64,000 nucleotides of DNA, taken from positions 115,999,323 to 116,063,322 of the forward strand of contig NC_092047.1 in NCBI RefSeq assembly GCF_003086295.3. Reading direction: 5' to 3'. Shown piece by piece: positions 12,087-24,000 of this stretch. The DNA is from Arachis hypogaea. Taxonomy: Eukaryota > Streptophyta > Magnoliopsida > Fabales > Fabaceae. Made by a program: the position numbers and the translations under genes. How positions within the stretch are numbered: position 1 is the first letter of the stretch; each line of letters begins with the position of its first letter. The notes under the pieces were generated by a model, which saw only the letters and a program-made list of their open reading frames with translations, was not told the origin of the DNA and made no database searches.

Positions 12087-12275
12087 ATGAGTGAGAGAAG
12101 CAAAACTTCGATGTTCAAAGTGGGACTCGTCCCTTTACTATTCATGGAGGGAGAGAAGGAATGCTTTCCATCTGGACAAGGACAGTCCCATATGAGAGGA
12201 AAAGTTATTGGCAGTGCAAATCAGCCAGGATCTTCAGATGTTGAATTGGAACAAAACCATATCCTTGATCTTTAA
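12087..12275 (+). CDS. Small open frame of unknown function between two MITEs
   Basis: The open frame has 62 codons, begins MSERSKTSMFKVGLVPLLF and ends HILDL. Its composition is more balanced than the surrounding AT-rich frames, and it lies in the only non-MITE stretch between two hAT-like elements. I do not recognise it. It could be the last exon of a decayed gene together with the patch at 10.88-11.11 kb, or chance. Confidence 0.2.
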   Translation: MSERSKTSMFKVGLVPLLFMEGEKECFPSGQGQSHMRGKVIGSANQPGSSDVELEQNHILDL

Positions 12276-12543
12276 TGTTGTTGGACTTGATCACTTGGTG
12301 GCAATGACATCTGATTTTCTCTTAGGACTAAATGCTTTATAAGATTCCATAAGTCTTAACCAGTGAAAAATTAAATGGAAGGCTAAGATTTAAGCTTTTT
12401 CTTTTTATATACAATGTAATATTTTAACAATTCCTTATTTTCTTTAAACTTGGTGAATTGTACTGTGGCTGGATTGAGTCAAGGAGAATGTTGGGAACCA
12501 GGCAATTATATTTAAAAGTGTAATTTTATAAACTTTTTTTTTG

Positions 12544-13267
12544 GTCGTCGGTAGGGGTGGCAAACGGGCCTAAACCCGCCGGGCCGCCCCGCGTAACCCG
12601 CCAAAAAAGGCGGGCTGGGCTGAAAAATTGGGACCGCCAAATAGCAAAAACCCGCCTAACTCGCACCGCTTAAACCGCGGGTTTTGGCGGGCTTTGGCGG
12701 GGCGGGGCGGGCTTCTCCGCCGGGCTTGGTATTTTTTTAGTGAGGGGGTATTTTTACAATTTTTTGGCCAAAACCTAACTTCCCCCAACCTAACTTACAA
12801 GAGTATGAAGATAAAAATTGAGTGGTTTGAATTATGTTTATGTTACTTTGGAGACAATATTTATAATTATGTTTTAAATTATGTTTATTTTGCTTTGGAG
12901 AGAATATTTATACTTATGTTTTGGATGAAAACTTGGTTTATAATTATGTTTATTAGATATTTATAATTACAAAGATTTTATTGTTTATACATATAAAAAA
13001 TAAAATTTTTTATGCCTTTAGAAATTATAATAGTTAAAAGTAAAAAATAGAAGAGATTTTTTTATATTTTTATATATATTATTTAATAGTTAAAAGTAAA
13101 AAAAAAAAGAGGATATTTGGCGGGCTTAGCCCGCCGGCCCGCCAGCCCGCCGTTAGGCGGGGCGGGCTGGGATTTTGGGACCGCCTCACTAGGCGGGGCG
13201 GGGCGGGCTTCTGGCGTGGCAGGGCGGGGCGGGGCGGGCTTCCCCGCTTGCCACCCCTAGTCGTGGG
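12544..13267. mobile_element. GC-rich hAT-like MITE, TAGGGGTGGCAA termini
   Basis: The element runs 12552-13259 (708 bp). The left end is TAGGGGTGGCAAACGGGCC, and the reverse complement of the right end is TAGGGGTGGCAAGCGGGGAA. Flanks GTCGTCGG (12544-12551) and GTCGTGGG (13260-13267) form an 8-bp TSD with one mismatch. The two ends are extremely G+C-rich, built from GGCGGGC/GCCCGCC units, and enclose an AT-rich core. This terminus is a widespread plant hAT MITE type. Apparent open frames inside are Gly/Arg/Pro-rich artefacts. Confidence 0.92.
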
Positions 13268-13713
13268 TAACTTTAAAATTTTAAGATTCCAAATACTATC
13301 AAGGTCTAGAATTCCTATTGGCCCACAGAAGTCATAACAATGATTATATTGCCTTTAACAGTGATTTTCAATGAATAAGACTCTACACATTAATACATGG
13401 ATTTATCTAAGAAGTGTCATGGAAAACACTATGAAGACTCAAATTTGAAACAAAACATCTTTATTGGATAGGAGAGACTTGAATTTAGGTGGAATACCCT
13501 ACTCAGAAAACATGCACATATAGACCAAATGCTAATTTATAAGAAGGCTTCCACAATGAAAAGGAGTATTATTTGCCAATTACAACAGAAGATAATAAGA
13601 AAGAGGGGGGAACCAAATCTTGTTTTCATTCCCACTACAAAAATGAAACATCAGCTTAGGGAAGCAATCCACATCATGAAACAAAGTTTATTATGTCCAT
13701 TTGAACTTGTAGC
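13268..13713. other. 3' flank of the PHR2-type gene
   Basis: No separate gene is visible. The segment lies just downstream of the minus-strand PHR2 stop codon and probably contains its 3' UTR and poly(A) site. A 62-codon plus-strand frame at 13529-13717 overlaps the last PHR2 bases and is most likely chance. Confidence 0.5.
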
Positions 13714-13968
13714 TTAAGCAAGTGCACCAGTACAAGCAGTGACTGGAGTAGCTTCCTGCTGTTTCTTTGGAGTACTATATTTCTTGGTAATAAACCTGGA
13801 AAAAATTAACCAAAGTTGGGAGTTCGCAAACCATTCTGAGTTAACAGCCATGTTAATTGTCAAAAACAAGTATTCTTTGATACTTTTCTTTGTTGCTTGC
13901 TAACAAATATCACACCAACTTGTGTGTAGCAGATAAAGAGTTTATTCTGTGAGTCATCTTTTTGGGGT

Positions 13969-14005
<37 letters not shown>

Positions 14006-16600
14006 ACAACTTCCAAAGAAATAATTAGCTTTAAAACAGAAATGGTTAGTTTCATAGTTTATTGTGATAGATGGCAAAAATTAGCACTTATGCCACAATT
14101 TTGTTCCTTTCTGTTTAGTTGAACACTTCATGATAGATAGTTAAAAAAAATTATAACCCTTTGTGTGTGTGTGGAAAAAATAGCACTAATGCCACAAATT
14201 TATAACTTTCTACTTAGAAGATACCAAATTATGAAATTTTAAATTGTCACACCAAAAGTTCAGGGTTCATGTTTAAGATATCAGCAAAGGAAAAAATAGA
14301 GAGGAGCAAACAAGGTTACCTAAAGAAGTCCCTCCACAGCAACTCAAACATCAACCAATTTGTTCCATTGCTGGATGAGCCATTTCCACCATCATTAAGC
14401 TTTGATGAAGCAGCAACAGTTCTATTAGTGGCAAAATGCATCAGTAAATGTATATCCCAAGCATATGTGACAAAATGATATCATTAAATAAAATGAAAGA
14501 ATACTTAAAATAGAACCTGCTGGCAGTTTTCTTTAGCTCCTCAAACATTGTACGAGGAGAGAGACATCCCATTGCCAACCATGGAGAAATTTTGCAGGAG
14601 AAGTTGGCACCATAAATACTATCTTGTGCACCATCTTTAATCCCTTTGTTTGGTTGAGCTTCACACTCAGCTGCAAATTTTTTGAGCCTTTGTAGGGCTT
14701 CAGTTTCCCCTCCAACCATAGAATTATTAGCAGCTGCTTTCCCCTCCTACATGATGAGCAATGGCAATCAATATCATCACAATTCACCAAAAATCTATTT
14801 GCCTTCTCCAGGGAACATAAGAATGCCAAGGTAGATACACTTTGGCAATAGAAAAGAAGAGATATTTTTGTCAAGTAAAAACTTATAGAATTCAAGTTAG
14901 GTCTCAATAAACAGGAAACATATTATGCTGGTAGTTGTTTTCATCCATTTCATGACAGTTTCCTAGACGTGATTAGTGCCTAGTATAAAACCATAAGCCA
15001 TTTTGAATTCAAAGTTTTTTACAGCAACTAAAGGCTAAAGCACTTTGAGAAGATCTAGAACTACTTTATGCTGATGCCTGAATTAAACTGAACGCAGTAC
15101 TACAGATTCATTTATGGTCCAACATCTATTGGTAGGAGGGAAAGATGCAGGACCCGGCGAAGATACCCGCAACATTAATCCATCCTACTTTGCCACTGGA
15201 CATCCAGTCCAAACACCTGAATCAGGACACTAAAATCTGAACATTCCTAAATGGTTTCACCTATAACTTTTATTTGTTTTTCTCTACCTCTAGCTATTGT
15301 ATTGGACTACCCTCCATCTGATCATTTTTATAAGTTCGCGTCTTCTCATATAACTAACCGATTAGGCAACATCTACCTTTTTCCTCCCACAATAAGTATT
15401 ACCTAAGCATTTTCCTCTAATGCATTAATTCCATATCTTATCAGAACCAAAAAATTCAACCGAAAAACTAACTACATTACTCAATACAATGCTAGACAAA
15501 TATGAATATAAGTATGCATCATAGCTCAAAATCATCATAAACCAGACCAAACCAAAGACACAAACCTGAGCCATTGTAGCAGCCGGATTAAGGCCAAGGT
15601 CAGTCAAAGTAGGAATATCGCCGGGCTCAACATCGCCGCGCTTCGGCAGACCTTTGAGCTGATCCAAAGCCTCAATAGTCTTCCTAATATCCAAGCCTTT
15701 CACCTTATCCCTAAACCCTCCATAATTGGAAGGCATATCTTCCAACCCAAACGGCAAATCATCAACATGGTACAATGTGCTTCCCCAAAAGCACTTCACT
15801 TCAACATTCTCCTCTTTCATAACCTTCTCCACCTTCTCCTCAGTTTTAACTTCATCATGTGAAACCTCTTTATGCATATACACAGCATCAGCACCAACGG
15901 CTTTAACAAGCTCAACTAAAACCGTTTCTGGTTTCCCAACCCTGACAACGAGATCCGACCCACGTTCTTGAAGATTCTTCCTGAGATTCGAAACCGATTG
16001 GATCAAGAAATTGGCGCGAAAAGGACCGGTCTTGTCGAACCCTGAAGAGGATTTGCCGTAATCCGAAGGGTCGAAGCAGTAAACAGGTAAGATTGAGAGT
16101 GATTCGTTGTGCGCGGTGTTTAGGGTTTCGTTGTCGTGGACGCGTAGGTCGTTGCGGAACCACACGACGGCGGCGCGGCGGAGTGCGGCGGCGCCTGAGG
16201 GGTCAGAGGGGCGGTGGGGGAGAAGAGGGAAAGGGGATTGGAGTGGATTGTGGGAGATTGTTGACTTGAACGAAAGCTTGTTGTTAATGGAGTTTGAGGA
16301 GAGAGAAAGTGGGGTTGATGTAGAGAGAGAAAGGTGGGTGAGGGAAGAAGCTTGGGTTGGGACTTTGAGCTTATTGGGTTGTTGGGGAGAGAACAAAGTT
16401 TGGGTCTTTGGTTGGAGGAAGAAATGGGTTGGGAGGATGGTGGAGAGAGAGAGGGATAGTGAAGCCACTGCAAATGGTGGTGGTGGAGGAGGTTGTTGTT
16501 GAGTGGTGTGTTCTTCGGAAAGAACTATGCTTTGGTTTTGGTTTTCATTAGTTTGGTCAGTGTTGTGTGGTGGTTGTGGCATTTGGTGGTTGGAATCCAT
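13714..16600 (-). CDS. PHR2: PHR2-like photolyase/blue-light receptor homologue, 4 exons
   Basis: Exons on the minus strand are 16600-15566, 14746-14517, 14421-14320 and 13795-13714. All introns are GT-AG and phases join cleanly to give 482 aa. Exon 1 begins with a Gln/Pro/Ser-rich, low-acid leader that looks like a plastid transit peptide. It then has the photolyase alpha/beta domain (AAVVWFRNDLRVHDNETL, CFDPSDYG, FRANFLIQSV). Exon 2 carries GANFSCKISPWLAMGCLSPR, and exon 3 carries NWLMFELLWRDFFR. The order and wording match plant PHR2 (Arabidopsis protein about 447 aa as I recall). The C-terminal FAD-binding helical domain is much shorter than in true photolyases, a feature of the PHR2 class, so repair activity is doubtful. 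Its start faces the methyltransferase gene start about 1.25 kb away (divergent pair). Confidence 0.93.
13974..14003. repeat. (GA)n microsatellite in PHR2 intron 3
   Basis: About 15 uninterrupted GA units lie between exons 3 and 4 of the PHR2-like gene. On the transcribed strand this is a CT-rich tract some 180 bases upstream of the exon 4 acceptor. It is a likely length-polymorphic marker. Confidence 0.9.
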
Positions 16601-17852
16601 TGGTGGTGTTTGGAGATTGAAGATAAGCTATCTCTATTTTGGGGTGCTATTTGGTTTATGTATGTTTGTACCTACCTATCTCTGCTTCTGGGTTGGGTTG
16701 GGTTTCGAGGATGATGGTGTGATTAGGAGTAGGTGAATGTGAGTGTATGTGTCAAACTGTTACTCTCTCTTTTTGAGTTGTTTTGTTTTTGGCCTTACTT
16801 AGGCTTAGAGTTCTGTTTGCAAATATCAAATGTGAAGAATTTTGTAAATGTAATAATCATTTGTGGGGATTTTTATATTGTGTGTTCCTTGATGACTTTC
16901 TTTTTGTAAAAGTAGGACTTGGAGATCACAAAGTTACGGTTGCCACCTAACCTTTCTTTTTTTTTTTTTTATTTCTATTTTTTTCCTACTAACTTTTCAA
17001 TAGCGTTTGGTCTAATGCAATACATTGAACATGCTTAAGTTCATGTTTATTCTACATTTTTGAAATAGCATTAAACTCATGTTTTAAATGACATCCATGT
17101 AGAGGGATGGCCTTCCATGCTCACAAACCATAAATCATCATAATTTATTGTTATTGCTACTATTATGCAAGAGTACAATATCACCTAGTTGAATTATCTT
17201 GTGAGATTGATAGAAAATAATATATTAAAATTTTGTATATTAATACTAAGATTTCTAGTTTTAGCATGATGCTAAAAGAAAAGAGATAGATAGAGTTTTA
17301 ATCCCTTACTAGTAATACTAATTTCTAAAAGTTTTATTAGGTTTTTGCTAAGATATATTTAACCAAAATAAAGGTTACAATTTATAAATCATTTCATAAA
17401 GGATACCAAACATTTTGGTGAATTTAAATAATTTTTATAAGAAAAACACTATATTAAACCAAATTTGGTGCTTCTTCTTCAATTTATTAAAAATTTTGTT
17501 ATGATAATTGTTATAAAATAAAACAAAATTTGTATTTATTTGGTTTATTCATAATTTACTTTTACCATTGGAAAACATCATAAATTTGGTATTTTTTCCT
17601 ATGTGGTCAAATATTTCTATAAAATTAACAGCCAGATTAACACATTCTCTGGTAAAAAACAGGAAAATCTAGTAAGTGGGCCAGAACTAGAAACATAATC
17701 TTTGGTTTGCATCAAATAGTGTACTGTTACACACAAAGACAAGGTTTTCTCCTTAGTCTTTTCCTTCATCCATTACAACAAACAAGAAACTACCACATAC
17801 AAATACATATTTAACACAAGGTCAAGGTCATGGTCAGTGGTAACTAGTTAAG
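16601..17852. other. Divergent promoter region between PHR2-like and methyltransferase genes
   Basis: No gene is visible. The first 300 bases contain the PHR2 5' leader (C/T-rich on its own strand). The remainder is AT-rich. Two short frames near 16.5-16.7 kb overlap PHR2 exon 1 antisense and are shadows. Confidence 0.5.
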
Positions 17853-20410
17853 GTGAAAAAGTCAACAAATTTTCATAGCTTAATGGCTTTTTTACATGTA
17901 CCTGCCATTGTTGATTGTGTTAACATGAACATGAACTTTCACCTTATGCCACTGAGATGCAACTCCAAGAGAACATTCTGTGTTTCTGCAGTGAATCTCA
18001 ACAATGACAGCATTAGCAATAATGACCCTTTACTCCTTTCAGCAACTACCTCTGCTTTTCTTCGTTCTCAGGAAACTCTAAGGCCAGGCAAACACTACAT
18101 CATAGTTCTTTTTTCTCTCTGTGACACATTTTATCAAGCATTTGGAGTTCACTACCTTGTATATTCATTGTGTGCTCAAGGTTCCTTAGTTTCAAGTTAT
18201 TATCTTAAGATATGAATTGCGTAAATAATACTCTCTTTATTTCATTGTTACTTCTTGGTACAAATTGTATCCAAAAATATTGATACAAGACAGTAACAAA
18301 TTGTATAAAAAAATATTGTGCTAATTAATATTATGTACTTTTGTGTGCCTTGTTGTAAATAAGAGCAACACTCATAGTAACTCTTCTTCACAAGTGCAGA
18401 CCCTTTATTTGTGGACCAGTATGCTTCATATCTTGTCCCTCAAAATTTTCACAAGGAAAAGGTGCAGGATTTGAACCCCTATTGCCTTGCAACTAAGTTC
18501 ATTGATGATAAATTGCTTCATACAGTGAATCTTATTGATGGAGTTAAGCAGGTACTAGTTGATTGCATTTACATATGACATAAATTTGTGCTTCTTTTCA
18601 TGTATTCTGATAGTTTGATAAGGTTACTTCCTCTAATTGCAGGTTGTTTTGTTAACTGATGGCATGGATACGCGGCCGTACAGACTTCGGTGGCCTGCTT
18701 CAACCATAATATTCGACATATCACCGGAAAGGATATTTCAAATAGCAGCTGAGAAGCTTGAAGGTGACAATGGTTCATCAAGTTATTGTGGTATTTTAAG
18801 CATGTATTATTTGTCAAAATTTAATATCTTTTAATCATAGTGACTATGATCCGAGTGGGAAAACCTGTGTGATTATGTAATCACTGGCATCTAGGCCAGT
18901 CAATTCTTAGGGATCAAATTCAAGACCTCTCTGGTTAAGGAATCAAGAGATGTACCACCTTAGAGTGAAGTGAGTTACATTTTTATGTTTATACCAGAAA
19001 ACAAGTGTATGTTACATGGTTTTTTCAACCAAATCAAAGACTTATATGATACCAACCACCAACCGAAAAACTCTGAACATGTTTCAGGGGAAGAAAAATT
19101 ATGAAGTTATAGACACCTAATTGTGTTTCTTTCTTTTGATTCAGGTGCTGGGGCTAAGGTTCCCAAAGGTAGCTTACTCTATCATATTCCTTTGGAATCA
19201 TCTGACATAAAGCAAAATTTGCAACTTAGAGGATATAATGGTAGTAGGCCAAGTATATGGGCAATGCAGGTGATTAAGTTTATAATTCTTTCACATTGAT
19301 AAACAATTGAACTCAAACAAAGTTGGCAAATCATGAAAGAAAGAAAAAAGAGGAATTCAAATAATGTTACTCATAAGAGTTTATTCCTGCAGGGGTTTCC
19401 TATGATGACATTGGCAAATTTTGAAGAAGTTTTGTCAATGTTAAGCAGTTTGGCCATGGAGGGAAGCTTTTTTCTGGGAGAGTTGCCTACATTTTTATCT
19501 GATGCAGAAACAGAAATTAAGGTTAGTTTGCTATTAATTTTCAAGTAAATTGAGTTATGTTAAGATGCATTGAGTTATGAATGTACCAAATTTTCTAAGT
19601 AAACAAGCTTTTTTCTGCTGATGCCTTGGACTGTCCAACACAAAGCAATGGCTGGATAAACTCTTCATGAGCAACGGCTTTCGTGTCGAAATGATTAATC
19701 ATAAAGGAGTTTCTGAAAGTTCAAAAGAAGAATTTGCTTCAGCACATTACAGTAACAAGCTGTTTGTTGCTGAACAACTACGACTTTCAGATGATCAGGT
19801 GAGACATCTTCTTTTCACTACAAATTTGTCTTTCCTTGGCCTAACTCCTTCTTGGTAAAAATACACTAACTTCTCTTAAGATTTCTGTTAAATAACATCT
19901 ATTTATCTATTTATTTTTATTATATAAAAGTTGATACCAACATCTTTTACATTGAGTTTAAGCCATGTTTTCTCCTCTAATGATGTCATGTCAGCAACTT
20001 TGATTACTTGGCAAAACTTAAAAATCAAGTAAAAGATTTTTAAGAAATTAAAAAAAAAATCTTATCTATTATTATTATTATTACCCAATTTTTGTATGTT
20101 TTTGATATTTTGCCAAGAGATGTGTCGTGTATAATATCATGTAACTCCGAAGAGTGAAATCTAATTTACCCTATTTTCACATCTATATGGTTTTTGGTTA
20201 TGTGAAGACATCAATGATGGATGGTGTCTACAGAGATCAAGCTTTTTTATGTGATACCAATTTTCATTTCATATTGTATTGAAGTTACAATTGGCATTGT
20301 AAAACTCAAGTGACTATCAGGCATTGATATTTTGGCAGATGGAAGCATGGAGAAGACAATTCCAAAGGGTAGAGGATGAAGGAGATGAAGAAGGCTTTGA
20401 AGAGTTATAG
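17853..20410 (+). CDS. LCMT/PPM-type SAM-dependent methyltransferase, 7 exons with one GC-AG intron
   Basis: Exons are 17853-18087, 18400-18551, 18643-18763, 19145-19269, 19393-19521, 19646-19798 and 20339-20410, with continuous phase and 328 aa. An alternative start at 17883 gives 318 aa. The N-terminus is Ser/Asn-rich and basic, like a plastid or mitochondrial presequence. Family hallmarks are SAFLRSQETLRP-DPLFVD across the first junction, the SAM-binding segment VVLLTDGMDTRPYRL followed by IIFDISPE, and the C-terminal region QWLDKLFMSNGFRVEM. This is the leucine-carboxyl-methyltransferase-like fold shared with bacterial PPM enzymes. The substrate cannot be read from sequence. Intron 1 starts with GC (CCAG|GCAAAC), and all others are GT-AG. 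The usual GxGxDTR is TDGMDTR here. The gene converges with GCP4, with about 675 bases between stop codons. Confidence 0.9.
18088..18399 (+). other. Non-canonical GC-AG intron
   Basis: The exon ends CCAG and the intron begins GCAAAC, while the acceptor is GTGCAG|AC. Joining at these points keeps the frame and gives the Asp-Pro-Leu-Phe-Val-Asp run expected for the family. No GT donor nearby preserves both frame and conserved residues. GC donors with a strong AG|GCAA context are the known minor class of U2 introns. Confidence 0.8.
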
Positions 20411-21084
20411 AAGTAATTAGATATATTTCTCTAGTGTTGGAAGTTTGCATGCATAATTGTAAGTTTATAATTTGATTGAGCATATTCAAATTATCAACTA
20501 TCAAGTGCCAGTTTGCTCAGTGAATAACCTTCATTATGCAAACTTGTAAAAAGAGTCAATTTGATTTAATGTGATCCTTTGCTAGGCAAATGAAAAATGG
20601 CAATTTCCATGAAAAATTACTAGATGGTACAGAACATTAAGAGTGAGAATAAACTTGTTAATAAAGTCTCTCTTGTGAAAAAGAACAGAAACTTCAATAA
20701 ACCTTAAAATAAGTTAAAAAAAGAAAAGTGACACTATATACACCAATCACTGCTCATAGCTCTCACACTACTAAGACAACAAAATATCCACCTACCAGCT
20801 ACCATCTAAGAAGCACACGCATGAAACCACCAAACTGAATTGTATTTACAATAAAATAAATCAATGAGCTAGTAATGAAGTGGAATTTCAAAAGGGCAGT
20901 TGCAAGATGGTCAAATGGAAATGGCCAGCAGATAGCAACTTGATTGTCAACACTCAACAGTCCAAAACTCATCCTCGAAACAAGGTGCGGCGGATGAATA
21001 ATGTGAATGTACTCAACTGAAGGTCACATGTCAATACCCCCTATAAAAACAACAGAAGAACTTTGAAGTTGCAGTGGAAGGATA
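20411..21084. other. Intergenic gap between convergent genes
   Basis: This is the shared 3' flank of the methyltransferase (+) and GCP4 (-) genes and presumably holds both 3' UTRs. No other gene is visible. Confidence 0.6.
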
Positions 21085-24000
21085 CTACTGTTGATTCAAA
21101 ACAGGAAGTGACGGCCGTGGTCTGACAACATTCAGAACTCCCCTTGCAGTTGCCTGTTAAGGGACAAAACAAGAGCTCGATTAAGAAAACTGATCTAAAC
21201 AATTCAGTCAGAAAGACAGGATTTTCTTGCTTTTGTTATTTCTTTCACATAATCTTAGAAACAAAAAAACAGATTAAAACAAGGAAGCACTTCTGTATTA
21301 AAGACTGAAAACAAGAAATAAAAAACAGAGAATAGAAAAGGAAACTAGATATACACCATGTATCTATCTGACTGATTTACCTCGAAGAAGGAATTCAGAT
21401 TTAACCGCAAGAGAAAACGTCTTAAGAATGGAGCCCGCTGACTCCCAGCAAGCCTACTGCTGCGCAGTATAGTGTACAAGGAATTTGATTTCTTGTTGAA
21501 TTCCTATAGAAATTAAAGCAAACATAAGAATATAAATTGAAGACAATGGTTTAATAATAAAAGGTCGAGTTAAATGAGACTGGTTTAGGACACAAAGTGT
21601 ATGATCCATATAACCAATCTTAACTAGAGCGGTAAACGGCTTAGTTGTTATTATGTATTAATTTCTTCCTTACCTAAAAATTTTCAGGCATACCTCTAAT
21701 CAATATATAACCTGTATGAGAGAATAATGGCTATACTCATTGTGGAGTTATTTGACAAGATCAGTGATGCACAATTACCTCGGCTATGTGTTCCAGTTCC
21801 ACAGTATTTGAACAATGATCTTGGTTCTCAAGATTCCAGCAGAATTGTAGGCAGAGCTTCATGATACTATCCAGTATCCTTGACACAGAACCAATGTCCA
21901 AGAACGTTTGCGAAATTAAGGCTAATAGATACCTGTTGGAGACATAACATAATGTATTAAGGATGCTGTAATAAGCAATATTTAGAAGAGAAAAAAAAAG
22001 AAGGGGGGGGGGGGGATATCCCATAAGGAATAAAAATATCAACCTTAACAAGATAACAAAGCTATAAATTTGGTAAATACATAGTTATTTGATGGTCAAC
22101 AACAAGCCAAATTTAATTTGAATGAATACATTTATGACCATAATAATTTTGCACGTTAAATAGTTTGGTAATAATACATATTTACGTCAACCTATAAGAT
22201 GTGAAAAATTTAAAGCATGCAATTGAGAAATTATTACTCTTGATGAAACCCGACAAGTTCAGTAAAGTCATGAGAGTCTTGGATATGTGTTTGTAAGATA
22301 TTCCATTGAGACTCTATTACATCCACCTGCAAAGGAAAGCAGAGGTTATAAAATATGAAATAGATTTTTTTTTTTTCCAGCGCTCCGCCTTCTTTATCAA
22401 TACAACAGAAGTATCTGCCTACAACTAGTAATTTACATTTACATTTAAAAATCACTCATGCTAACCCAAGCAGTAGAAAAACCATACAAATTTGAAATGA
22501 CATCAAAATTTGTAAATGTATTGATCAAATATTCGCAAAAATGAAATATGCAGAAATGAAAAGAACATAAATTGTACAAGATCTGTTGATCACCATTTGT
22601 TCCATTTCTGCTCATATGAAGCATTTTAAGTAAGTTATTAAGTGCATGAGTATGTAATTAGCACAACAGCACTGAACTAGTGTAATAGATCATACAACAA
22701 CTTCTAACAATGATTATTGCAGTCATCTAAAATTTTTAGCATAAATATCAAGTCATGTAGAACAACCTGAATATAAAATTGGAGATTTCTGATCAAGAAT
22801 GCCATATGTTCTCTAACACGCCACATTGGTCGAGATCGCTGAGATTTCTGCTGTGCCGTTGGGCTCTTAGCTCGATCCTTTTTGCGTTTGGCAAAATCAC
22901 GGTGATATTGATGCATTACAGATGCCCACAGTTTCTCTAACTCCATTTGTGTTCGTTTGAGCCGCAGTAAGTATTGGAAAACTCTAAGATATCTGTTAAT
23001 TGTGCCAAAATTTAGTGGCCTATTGAAAAATATCATGTTTTATTAAGCCATGTAATGTCACATTATTGTCCTAATACGTGAGCAGGATTATTGAGTCTCA
23101 CATAGATGGTCAAAATTAACAGACAAAGTCATTTGACTTTTTTAATTTTATTCTAAGAACTCATTAATCTTGACCATTTAAACTAAAAATAAGACCATAG
23201 TCAAGATTTATTCATAATTAATAACCAATGATCTCTCACAAGATATATCCTCTACAAAAGATGTCTCTCCTAAACCAAATGGTCCCTTTAAGGTATTCAA
23301 CATCTCCTATATGCCTTGATGACACGGTTTGCATCTATGAGGCCATAACAATTTCTAAATTTATCATTTCAGAAGGGAATTCAATCACATCGAGTATATC
23401 TAAGCAGGACAGGAAGAGGAAAGAATCCACCATTAACATCAATATTATAGGAGTAAAACCTTACTTAGAGAGGACTTCTTGAGTAAAGAACAAATGCAAA
23501 GGCCAATCAACAGAATACTCAAGGGCAAGACCATCCCAACCATCAAGTGACATTTCTGAAGAAGCACCAGAGCTTCCATCTGCTGAAGTGTTTGCCCTTG
23601 ATACATCTAATGGGGAAGGTCTAACTGTGATTCCATAAGATGGCATCCTAGAAGAGGGAAAGTACATTTCATAACAGCTCCAAGCTAACTAAAACAGAAG
23701 AACTAAAAATGAAGGCAGAACCTTACCGCAAGGATACTTTAGAGAAATATTTATCTTCTTCACCAATAGTTTTTAACGCAGCCTGCATTTCAAGGAATTG
23801 GAATCAGCTTTCATTGATGTAGTTAAAACATGAACAAGCTTAAATAGTTAAACGATGAACCGCGATAAGAAGTAAAGATCATATGCAAAATTTAACTGAC
23901 CAGCTGAAATGGCACCATAAGATCAGCTTCAGCAGTTGATTGCCGAGGTGGCAAACGCATTAGCTGGCGACTTTCCTCGAGGAAACACTAGCACAGAAAA

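Noticed and set aside
12570..12966. Frames with Gly/Arg/Pro-rich starts
   Set aside because: They are inside the GC-rich hAT MITE or read from it into AT-rich DNA.
16107..16736. Antisense frames over PHR2 exon 1
   Set aside because: They are shadows of the well-supported minus-strand exon.
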